Shown here: positions 6,467-12,696 of the stretch, one piece after another
Numbering within the stretch: the stretch's first letter is position 1
How the letters are laid out: each line of letters starts with the position of its first letter
Origin: Sedimentisphaerales bacterium
GTDB taxonomy: Bacteria; Planctomycetota; Phycisphaerae; Sedimentisphaerales; SG8-4
DNA: 12,696 bases
Direction of reading: 5' to 3'
Assembly: GCA_016932895.1 (NCBI GenBank)
Contig: JAFGCA010000822.1
Coordinates: 1-12,696, forward strand
Position numbers and translations under genes: made by a program
Notes under the pieces: generated by a model
Databases searched by the model: none
What the model saw: only the letters and a program-made list of their open reading frames with translations
What the model was told of the DNA's origin: nothing

Positions 6467-6548
6467 AATTACTTACATAATGTTGCAAAATACAGCCCCT
6501 GGGTAGTCTCGCTTCCTCTCCCTCCGTTTGCTCAGGGGCTATTTTTTT
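6467..6548 (+). ncRNA. Putative small RNA of about 80 nt, C/U-rich loop
   Basis: A near-consensus promoter ends at 6460, and a hairpin followed by seven T's ends at 6548. A transcript of about 82 nt is therefore predicted with no real coding sequence. The 5' third is A/T-rich and likely unpaired. The rest folds as a hairpin whose arms are AGCCCCTG and CAGGGGCT, enclosing a large loop rich in C and T (CTTCCTCTCCCTCC at 6512-6525). Such exposed C/U-rich loops are typical of bacterial small RNAs that pair with Shine-Dalgarno regions. It does not match any RNA family I recognise. The alternative is a transcription attenuator of the downstream protease gene, but that gene has its own promoter at 6609-6638. 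Confidence 0.5.
6494..6548 (+). terminator. Intrinsic terminator of the small RNA (hairpin plus T7)
   Basis: AGCCCCTG (6494-6501) pairs perfectly with CAGGGGCT (6533-6540), extendable by G-U and G-C to 10 pairs, and is followed by A and seven T's (6542-6548). The loop of nearly 30 bases is unusually long for an intrinsic terminator, which suggests it also has a role as an interaction site. Confidence 0.6.
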
Positions 6549-6608
6549 GCCCACGCTGCCACGCCGGTGCCCTTGCGATAAAAACCCCCAGAAGCACGGA
6601 GAATAAGG

Positions 6609-6638
6609 TTGACCAGCACTGTAGATGAGGCATATAAT
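6609..6638 (+). promoter_or_regulatory. Sigma70 promoter of the giant protease gene
   Basis: TTGACC (6609-6614) and a perfect TATAAT (6633-6638) are 18 bases apart. RNA should start near 6645. This excludes the in-frame ATG at 6644 as the gene start and supports the ATG at 6914. Confidence 0.65.
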
Positions 6639-6644
6639 ATCCTG

Positions 6645-6913
6645 TGAACGGATATGCATGCTTGCCTCGAAAGCAAGGTGCAGGGGAGGAGCGTTTCATC
6701 CGAGGATCGGAGGCGCGTGGGCGAGTTGTGCGGAATCGACCCGGCAGAAGCGGAAAGCGAATCCGGCCGGCAAGAGATCGCGAGAGAACGCTGTGTGTGG
6801 AATCCAAACAGCCTTTTGTGAGCGGAAACATCCCGGGCGCCCGTTCTTCGTTCGCGAAGAGCCCAAGTGCCCCCGCAGCCACAGGTAGCATCAACGACAG
6901 GAGGACAAGATCA
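6645..6913 (+). other. Long 5' leader of the protease mRNA
   Basis: About 270 bases separate the predicted RNA start from the start codon. The frame is open throughout, but the product looks non-coding and would lie before a clear signal peptide. Local hairpins are visible. CTTGC/GCAAG around a CTCGAAA loop (6661-6677) has an outer TGC/GCA pair. TCCGA/TCGGA lies near 6699-6711. An 8-pair stem with a TTCG loop (GTTCTTCG / CGAAGAGC) lies at 6843-6862. The leader ends with a strong Shine-Dalgarno AGGAGG at 6899-6904. No known riboswitch core (c-di-GMP-I, cobalamin) was recognised. Confidence 0.5.
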
Positions 6914-9900
6914 ATGAAGGCTTCCGCGCGTGCATTTCCAGGTGAGACATCCAACCCGACGAGCGACTCCCGGGCGAGGCGGCGCGTTTTCGTGCCGCGC
7001 GCCCGCGTCCTTTTGGTCTGTGCGCTGCTTCAATGCGGGGTTTTGCGTGTCCCGGCGGCATTCGCCGACGGGCCGTTGGATCTCAGCGCCCCCGGCGCGC
7101 ACGATGCGTACGTAGAGCGCTTGCGCGCCGAGAGCCAGGCGCGCAAGGCCGAAGCGGTCGCCTGGGCGTTGCAGCACGGCATGCCGATCCGCCAGGAGGA
7201 CGGACAGCGCGTGCGCGAGATCATGGCCGTCTGTGACGGCCGGCCCCTGTACTACGTAACAAACAACGTCGAGGCCGCCGTCTCCATCGGCGCCGACCGC
7301 ATCAGGGACCTGTCGCCCTGGGACCTGGATGGAGAAGGATTCATCGTCGGTATCTGGGACGGCGCGTCGGTCTCCGCCGACCACCCGGAGTTTCTGGACG
7401 CCCAGGGTCTCTCTCGCGTCACGGCCCGGGAGGCCGCCGAAATCGCCGCCCATGCCACCCACGTAGCCGGCACCATCGCCGCCCGGGGAGTTGACCCGGC
7501 GGCCAAAGGCATGGCCCCCCGCGCCCGAATCGAGTCGTACAACTGGGACGACGACACCGCCAAGATGTCCTGGTGGGCCGCCGACGCACCGGGCCAGACG
7601 GACAAGATCTACGTATCCAACCACTCCTACGGCTTTCTCGCCGGCTGGGTGTACTCCGAAAGCGAAGAGTACCCCGAGTACAACGGCTGGTACTGGTACA
7701 ATCCCGTCTGGGACGGTCCCATGTCACGCGAAGAGTGGTTTGGACTGTACCATGAGGTCTCGCGCCAATGGGATGACGTGGCGTACCACCACCCCTACTA
7801 CCTGGCCTTCACGTCGGCGGGAAACGACCGTAGCGACAATCCCGAACCGGGCGACCCCGTCTTCTACTGGACCTGGTCCGGGTGGTCGTCCACGACGTAC
7901 GACCCGAGCACCTGCCCGCCTGGCGATGGCGAGGCCCGCGGCGGCTACGGCACGGTTTCCGGGTCGGGGGTTGCGAAAAACGTCATGACCGTCGGCGCCG
8001 TGGACGACGCGATTCTGGACGGCACACGCGGCCTGTCGAGGGCCGCGATGACGGACTTTAGCTCCTGGGGACCGACCCTCGACGGACGCATCAAGCCCGA
8101 TATCGTCGCCACCGGCGTGGACGTGTATTCGTCCTGCTATGACGAAGAGGAGGGCACCAACACCTACGAATCCCGCGAAGGCACGAGTATGGCCTGTCCC
8201 ACCGCCACCGGAGCGGCCGTCCTGCTGGTGCAGTACTACGACCGCCTCTTCCCCGGCGATTCCATGCGCGCCAGCACGCTCAAGGGCCTGATCATCCACA
8301 CCGCCGACGACCTGGGCCGGCCCGGACCCGACTACCAGTTCGGCTGGGGGCTCATGAACGCCACCGCCGCCGCCGAGCTCCTCCAGGACCATCACTACGC
8401 CCCCGAAGGCAAGCTCCTGATCGAGGGCAAGCTCGACGAAAGCGACCCGGTCGATGAATACTACGCGTTCGTTAGCGACGACGCGCCGATTCGCGTGACA
8501 CTGTGCTGGACCGACCCGCCCGGCGACGACGAGGACAGTTATGACCATGCTGCCGTCTCGCGGCTGAAAAACGACCTGGACCTCCGCGTCATCGGTCCGG
8601 ACGGATCGACGTACCGCCCGTACGCTCTCGACCCGTTCATTCCTGCCAAGATCGCTGCCGTCGGCGACAACCGGCGCGACAACGTCGAGCAGATCTACAT
8701 CCCCAAACCGCCCGAGCCCGGAATGTACACCATCCGCATCACCCACAAGGCGCAACTGACCCACGAGGAACAACACTACTCCCTGATCTCAAGCGAACCG
8801 CTGTTCGATCACCACCCCCCGACAGCCGAGGACACCAGGATCTACACGACGTCAGATGCGGCTGTGACCATTGCCTTGAGCGCAACCGACAACGGGCTTC
8901 CCGATCCTCCCGGCAGACTTACGTATATCATCACTGCCTTGCCCGGTCATGGCACTCTGGAATACCCGAACGGCGTTGCGATCAGCGAAACAGGCCCTCT
9001 GGCCAACTATGCCGGCGAGGTCGTTTACCTGCCCGACGATGACTTCGACGGCGATGACCACTTCACTTTCTGCGCCGATGACGGGGGAGCCGGCCCAACC
9101 GACGGGATCTCGAACGCGGCCACTGTAACCGTTGCGGTACGCGATGGAACCACGGTCGAGTACCAGGTCAGTGCAAGTGGAGATGATACGCATTCTCAGG
9201 CTGCAAGCGAATACGCGTCACCCATCAGCACACACCTGTTTTTGGGGCGGGCAAGCAGCGGCATGCGGTTCACAGATATGGAGATACCACACGGTAGCGA
9301 GATCATCCGTGCACACCTGAAAATCTGCCTGGAACCAACCGTTGTCGAATACCCCATAGCAGGCCTGCTCTGCGCTGAGGCAATCGGGAATGCCGAGAGT
9401 TTTTCCGGTTCTGGGAGGAGACCATATAAGTTGAGGAAGACCAATCGAAAAGTCGCCTGGAACTGGCAAGCAGGAACAGATCTGACGACCGACATCGTCA
9501 GTGATGGCCCGGTTGACGGCGCTTGGCGCAGCAGCCCCGACGTTCGTGAAGTTGTTCAGGAGATCATCGATCGACCGGACTGGTCCGCAGGCAACGCCAT
9601 GGCCATCCTCTATTTGGGCGACATGGGCAACGAGCAACATATGCGATTCTACTCCTTTGACATGTATCGGGGATACGCGGCCAAACTCGAAATCGCTTTC
9701 GCGCCGCCGGTCGGAGACCGACCCGTTCCCACTGCGCCGGCATCATCGGTATTGGGCGATCGCCCGCCTTCGGCCGACGATATGATGGTGTTTATACGTC
9801 CCAAGCGGGCCGCTACGTTCGAGCTTGTCGCCACCGACGACGGGCAGCCCGATCCACCGGGCAAGCTCACCTACACGGTGGCCTCGCTACCGCAGCACGG

Positions 9901-12484
9901 GCAGTTGAACAGTCGCGGCCAGTTCCTCACCGAGCCGACCACCCTGGCCAACTTCGGTAGCCAGTTGACGTACTTCCCCGACCAGGACTTTGTGGGACGG
10001 GACACCTTTACCTTCTACGCCGACGACGGGGGCAGCGCCCCTGACGGCGGAGCCTCCGGCACCGTCACGGTCACGCTGATGGTCATGAATACGGGAAGCT
10101 GTGAACTCGAGATCGAGACATCGGCGGACGATGCCTGTATCGGCAATTCCGGAAGGAATCAAAACAGCCAGAGCAATCCTCTTTACGTCGGATTGCATAC
10201 GAGCGTGCTGCGCTTTGCGAGAGTGAACATTCCGCCGGAGAGCGAGATTCTCGAAGCGCGTCTCCAGATCAGCGCAGCGACGCCCGAGATCAAGTGCCCC
10301 ATCGACGGCATCCTGCACGGCGAAGCCGCCGGAGACGCCGCCAATTTCCTCGCGGCAAACGGCAATATCCTGGAGCGACCCCGGACCCGCGCCGCCGTGC
10401 CCTGGGCGTGGGGGCCCGAAGACAGCGTGCCGCTGCATACGTATTGCAGCAGCCCGAATCTCACCGAGATCGTGCAGGAGATCGTCGATCGGCCCGACTG
10501 GGAGGAGGGCAACGCCCTGGTCCTGATCTATTCGAGCCGGGTCTACCACGGCCAGGAACTGGAATTCGCCTCGCGCGAAAGCCTGGGCCAGAGGCAGGCC
10601 CGCTTGAACATCACCTACGCCCTCGACACGGGCCGGGCGCCGGTCTCTCCGCCTGAAGTGAGCCAGCAGGCGCCCGTCGCCCGCAGCGCGACGGTTGCGA
10701 CCCTGTGGAACAGCCCGGCGACCATCGTCCTGAACGCCTCCGACGACCACCTGCCCGACCCGCCCGGCGGGCTTACCTACGCCCTTCTCTCGCTGCCCGC
10801 CCACGGTGAGCTGACCAAAGCCGACGGCCAACCCGTGGGCCTGTACGAGCTGATCGGCGCCGACGACAACGAGCTTCTCTATCGACCCCTACCCACGTTC
10901 ATGGGGCAGGACCAGTTCATGTTCCACGCCCTCGACGGTATCGAGAGTCTCTCGGGGCGGATGTCCAACCCGGCCACCATCACCCTGGAGGTCCCGAGCA
11001 CGGTGACGCGCGAATTCCAGGTCCTCGCCGACGAGGACGATGCCTACGCCTCGGACTCCGATCAAACGACCCTTTCCGAGTTCCTGCGCGTCGGCCGGCA
11101 CAGCAGCGGGATGCGCTTTAGAAACGTCGACATCCCACCCGGCAGCGAGATTCTCAGCGCCTCCCTGAAGGTCTCTGTCGGCAGCGGCAATCTCGCAGGC
11201 CCCGTCGCCGGCGCCGTACAGGCCGAAGCGGCCCTCTATCCCCCCGACTTCACCGAGGCGAACCCGGGCCTGTACGACCGCCTGGTGACCGATGCCTTCG
11301 TGCCCTGGACGTGGCAGGCGCAGACTTTCGCGCCCAAGGGCTGGTACGCCAGCGACGACCTCGGCGCCGTCGTGCAGGAGATCGTGGACCAGCCCGGCTG
11401 GCTGCCCGGCAACCCCATCGCTATCCTCTACTCGGGCGACACCCAGAACAGCCGGGACATCGAGTTCTTCGGCTGCGCCCACCCCAACTTCGACCGCGCC
11501 GCCAAAATCCAAATCACCTTCGATCCCAAAGGCGTCTCGGCCCTCGACTTCGCGCAGAGCCCGCCGATCGCCGAGAACATCACGGCCGAAACACCGTTCA
11601 ACACGCCCGTGACGATCGCGCTGGCCGCCACCGACGACGGCCTGCCCGACCCGCCCGGCAAGCTCAGCTATGCCATCGCGTCCCTGCCGGACCATGGCAC
11701 GCTGGAGCACCCCGACGGGACGGCGATTACGGGGTCCGGTGCCCTGCCGGCCTATAAGAACGAAGTGGTCTATTGGCCCGACCCCGACTTCGGTGGCCAG
11801 GACAACTTCACATTCCACGCCGACGACGGCGGAACCGCACCGCCCGGCGGAGCGTCAAACACAGCTACAGTAACAATAACGGTACGTCCCGCCCCAGCCA
11901 ACACGATGACAGCCGAATACCAGGTTATTTCCGGCCCGGCTGACGCACATGCTCGTCCTCAAACCGCGTTCAACAAGTTGTTTGAAGAACTCCTGTATGT
12001 CGGCTGGTACAGCAGCGGGATGCGGTTTGAGAATATCGACATTCCCCGGGGAAGCAACATCTTGAATGCGCATTTGAAGATATGTCTGAGGCAGAGGCCT
12101 TTCGAACACGACGTCGACGGATTTCTCTGCGCCGAAGCCACCGGAAACGCCATTGGCTTCTCAGGAACCAATCGCAACATCTGTCATCTGCCAAGGACGG
12201 AGGCAACGGTCTCCTGGAGCTGGACGGTTCAGGATTACTTAAACCAATATTGGGAAGCGTACATACACAATAATAAGGAGTTCATATGGTCCTGGTGCAG
12301 CAGCCCCGACATTCGGTCAGTCGTCCAGGAAATCATCGACCGGCCGGATTGGGTCACCGGCAACGCCATCGCGATCATCTACGCAAGCAGTGATTACCAG
12401 GAACAGAATCTCGCGTTCGGATCGCGCGACCACGCCGTATTTCCAGAACACGCACCAAAGCTTGAGGTTACGTATGCGTATTGA
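6914..12484 (+). CDS. Giant secreted S8 (KP-43-like) subtilase with four tandem Ig-like + DNRLRE-like modules
   Basis: This is a 1856-residue exported serine endopeptidase. A signal peptide spans about 1-51 (Arg-rich n-region, hydrophobic VLLVCALLQCGVL, cleavage after AFA). A propeptide-like stretch (52 to about 135) ends with YYVTNNVEAA. The S8 domain (about 139-488) has Asp149 (GIWDG), His180 (HATHVAGT), oxyanion Asn304 (SAGND) and Ser425 (GTSMACP). The triad is complete, and the WDG and HATHVAGT variants occur in secreted S8 enzymes of Bacteroidetes and similar bacteria. A KP-43-type beta-sandwich follows (525 to about 628: VTLCWTDPPG, NDLDLRV, NNV-like DNVEQIYI). Then come four modules of about 290-310 residues. 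No LPXTG, PEP-CTERM, dockerin or T9SS tail is seen, so the protein may be released or held by the modules. The start is fixed by AGGAGG 9 nt upstream, by the signal peptide and by a promoter that starts RNA at about 6645. Confidence 0.93.
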   Translation: MKASARAFPGETSNPTSDSRARRRVFVPRARVLLVCALLQCGVLRVPAAFADGPLDLSAPGAHDAYVERLRAESQARKAEAVAWALQHGMPIRQEDGQRVREIMAVCDGRPLYYVTNNVEAAVSIGADRIRDLSPWDLDGEGFIVGIWDGASVSADHPEFLDAQGLSRVTAREAAEIAAHATHVAGTIAARGVDPAAKGMAPRARIESYNWDDDTAKMSWWAADAPGQTDKIYVSNHSYGFLAGWVYSESEEYPEYNGWYWYNPVWDGPMSREEWFGLYHEVSRQWDDVAYHHPYYLAFTSAGNDRSDNPEPGDPVFYWTWSGWSSTTYDPSTCPPGDGEARGGYGTVSGSGVAKNVMTVGAVDDAILDGTRGLSRAAMTDFSSWGPTLDGRIKPDIVATGVDVYSSCYDEEEGTNTYESREGTSMACPTATGAAVLLVQYYDRLFPGDSMRASTLKGLIIHTADDLGRPGPDYQFGWGLMNATAAAELLQDHHYAPEGKLLIEGKLDESDPVDEYYAFVSDDAPIRVTLCWTDPPGDDEDSYDHAAVSRLKNDLDLRVIGPDGSTYRPYALDPFIPAKIAAVGDNRRDNVEQIYIPKPPEPGMYTIRITHKAQLTHEEQHYSLISSEPLFDHHPPTAEDTRIYTTSDAAVTIALSATDNGLPDPPGRLTYIITALPGHGTLEYPNGVAISETGPLANYAGEVVYLPDDDFDGDDHFTFCADDGGAGPTDGISNAATVTVAVRDGTTVEYQVSASGDDTHSQAASEYASPISTHLFLGRASSGMRFTDMEIPHGSEIIRAHLKICLEPTVVEYPIAGLLCAEAIGNAESFSGSGRRPYKLRKTNRKVAWNWQAGTDLTTDIVSDGPVDGAWRSSPDVREVVQEIIDRPDWSAGNAMAILYLGDMGNEQHMRFYSFDMYRGYAAKLEIAFAPPVGDRPVPTAPASSVLGDRPPSADDMMVFIRPKRAATFELVATDDGQPDPPGKLTYTVASLPQHGQLNSRGQFLTEPTTLANFGSQLTYFPDQDFVGRDTFTFYADDGGSAPDGGASGTVTVTLMVMNTGSCELEIETSADDACIGNSGRNQNSQSNPLYVGLHTSVLRFARVNIPPESEILEARLQISAATPEIKCPIDGILHGEAAGDAANFLAANGNILERPRTRAAVPWAWGPEDSVPLHTYCSSPNLTEIVQEIVDRPDWEEGNALVLIYSSRVYHGQELEFASRESLGQRQARLNITYALDTGRAPVSPPEVSQQAPVARSATVATLWNSPATIVLNASDDHLPDPPGGLTYALLSLPAHGELTKADGQPVGLYELIGADDNELLYRPLPTFMGQDQFMFHALDGIESLSGRMSNPATITLEVPSTVTREFQVLADEDDAYASDSDQTTLSEFLRVGRHSSGMRFRNVDIPPGSEILSASLKVSVGSGNLAGPVAGAVQAEAALYPPDFTEANPGLYDRLVTDAFVPWTWQAQTFAPKGWYASDDLGAVVQEIVDQPGWLPGNPIAILYSGDTQNSRDIEFFGCAHPNFDRAAKIQITFDPKGVSALDFAQSPPIAENITAETPFNTPVTIALAATDDGLPDPPGKLSYAIASLPDHGTLEHPDGTAITGSGALPAYKNEVVYWPDPDFGGQDNFTFHADDGGTAPPGGASNTATVTITVRPAPANTMTAEYQVISGPADAHARPQTAFNKLFEELLYVGWYSSGMRFENIDIPRGSNILNAHLKICLRQRPFEHDVDGFLCAEATGNAIGFSGTNRNICHLPRTEATVSWSWTVQDYLNQYWEAYIHNNKEFIWSWCSSPDIRSVVQEIIDRPDWVTGNAIAIIYASSDYQEQNLAFGSRDHAVFPEHAPKLEVTYAY
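8816..9703 (+). repeat. Protease module 1 (Ig-like + DNRLRE-like)
   Basis: Residues 635-930. The cadherin/Big-like half (635-747) carries ATDNGLPDPPG, LPGHGTLEYPNG and DDDFDGDDHFTF. The second half (748-930) carries SSGMRF, IPHGSEI, AHLKICL, CAEAIGNAESFSG and SPDVREVVQEIIDRPDW-GNA. It is closest to module 4; its second half is less G+C-rich than modules 2 and 3. Confidence 0.85.
9761..10621 (+). repeat. Protease module 2 (Ig-like + DNRLRE-like)
   Basis: Residues 950-1236. The Ig-like half (950 to about 1060) has ATDDGQPDPPGKLTY, LPQHGQL and DQDFVGRDTFTFYADDGG. The second half (1063-1236) has LRFARVNIPPESEI, GEAAGDAANF, RPRTRAAVPWAW and SPNLTEIVQEIVDRPDW-GNAL. It is the most typical copy of the second domain. 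Confidence 0.85.
10670..11524 (+). repeat. Protease module 3 (Ig-like + DNRLRE-like)
   Basis: Residues 1253-1537. The Ig-like half (1253-1362) has ASDDHLPDPPGGLTY, LPAHGEL and FMGQDQFMFHALDG. The second half (1365-1537) has SSGMRFRNVDIPPGSEI, then AVVQEIVDQPGW-GNPIAILYSGD. It is the most divergent copy, lacking the GEA-NA-F core in its usual form. Confidence 0.82.
11558..12481 (+). repeat. Protease module 4 (Ig-like + DNRLRE-like, C-terminal)
   Basis: Residues 1549-1856. The Ig-like half (1549 to about 1660) has ATDDGLPDPPGKLSY, LPDHGTLEHPDG and DPDFGGQDNFTFHADDGG. The second half (1666-1856) has SSGMRFENIDIPRGS, AHLKICL, CAEATGNAIGFSG and SPDIRSVVQEIIDRPDW-GNAIAIIY. An Asn/Trp/Tyr-rich insertion of about 15 residues sits near 12235-12290. 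The protein ends directly after this domain. Confidence 0.85.
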
Positions 12485-12528
12485 TGGGCCGTGAGCGGGC
12501 GGGGGCGGTTTTGCTGTCCCGGTGCGGC

Positions 12529-12696
12529 TTACTGGCTCAGGGCGGCGTCGGCGTCGGGGTAGAAGGTGAAGATCTTGTTGAGGTTGGTGATTCTGAAGAC
12601 GCGCTCCAATTGGGCGCTGAGACCACTGACGACTACCTTTCCGGCGTCCGCCTGGAGATACGCCCGCGCTTCCAGCAGCAGACCCAGGACCTGGGA
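12529..12696 (-). CDS. STAS-domain protein (anti-sigma factor antagonist type), C-terminal part
   Basis: On the minus strand an open frame enters from the window edge and ends at a TAA at 12531-12529, giving 55 residues. They read S-QVLGLLLEAR, then GKVVVSGLS, QLERVFRITNLNKIF and a short acidic tail. This matches the second half of a STAS domain: the helix after the phosphorylatable Ser, the beta-strand with a G-x-x-L turn, and the final helix with V-x-x-x-F-x-x-x-x-L. STAS antagonists bind anti-sigma factors in partner-switching systems. The Ser-phosphorylation site and start lie outside the window, so SpoIIAA-like function cannot be checked. It converges with the protease gene across a 44-base gap with no clear terminator. 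Confidence 0.75.
   Translation of the reverse strand, partial: SQVLGLLLEARAYLQADAGKVVVSGLSAQLERVFRITNLNKIFTFYPDADAALSQ

Noticed and set aside
6480..6506. Eight-codon frame MLQNTAPG ending inside the small-RNA terminator, as in a leader-peptide attenuator.
   Set aside because: No Shine-Dalgarno sequence, only about 13 bases of predicted leader, no run of a regulatory codon, and the next gene has its own promoter.
6644..6913. N-terminal extension of the protease from the upstream in-frame ATG at 6644.
   Set aside because: It overlaps the predicted transcription start, has no ribosome site, and would put 90 odd residues in front of a clear signal peptide. AGGAGG before 6914 decides the start.
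12485..12528. Possible bidirectional terminator between the convergent protease and STAS genes.
   Set aside because: The G/C-rich stretch gives no stable short-loop hairpin, and only four T's follow on the plus strand.

Overview
The window looks like chromosomal DNA of a G+C-rich, Gram-negative-type bacterium, most likely a planctomycete of the Phycisphaerae kind. This is an inference from gene content: a shortened division/cell-wall cluster, a stand-alone double-ACT protein, a very large secreted subtilase with DNRLRE-like beta-sandwich modules, and a pair of YkgJ-type cysteine-cluster proteins. No 16S or other taxonomic marker is present. All genes read as intact; no transposase, CRISPR array, tRNA or rRNA was seen.

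Layout. (1) Positions 2-831 (+): two overlapping genes for YkgJ-type Cys-cluster (putative metal-binding) proteins; the first is cut by the window edge. (2) Positions 773-5118 (-): a compact peptidoglycan/division operon transcribed murC -> murB -> ddl -> ftsQ. It makes UDP-MurNAc (MurB), adds L-Ala (MurC), makes D-Ala-D-Ala (Ddl) and supplies a bitopic FtsQ-like divisome protein. Its last gene overlaps the Cys-cluster gene tail to tail, and no ftsA or ftsZ follows. (3) Positions 5119-5620: about 500 bases without a convincing gene, holding promoter-like and hairpin elements on the minus strand ahead of murC. (4) Positions 5621-6070 (-): a double-ACT-domain protein with its own good promoter. 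(5) Positions 6071-6913: a divergent intergenic region with three good sigma70-type promoters. One drives the ACT gene. One (TTGACA-N17-TATACT) ends about 80 nt later in a hairpin plus seven T's and so looks like a small-RNA gene. One (TTGACC-N18-TATAAT) would give the next gene a leader of about 270 nt. (6) Positions 6914-12484 (+): a 1856-residue secreted S8 (subtilisin/KP-43-like) protease followed by four tandem copies of a two-domain module of about 290-310 residues. (7) Positions 12529-12696 (-): the C-terminal part of a STAS-domain protein, cut by the window edge.

The most interesting candidates are the free-standing small RNA at about 6467-6548, with a C/U-rich loop resembling an anti-Shine-Dalgarno sequence; the long structured leader and modular architecture of the giant protease; and the possible structured leader upstream of murC. 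No function can be proved from sequence alone for any of these.
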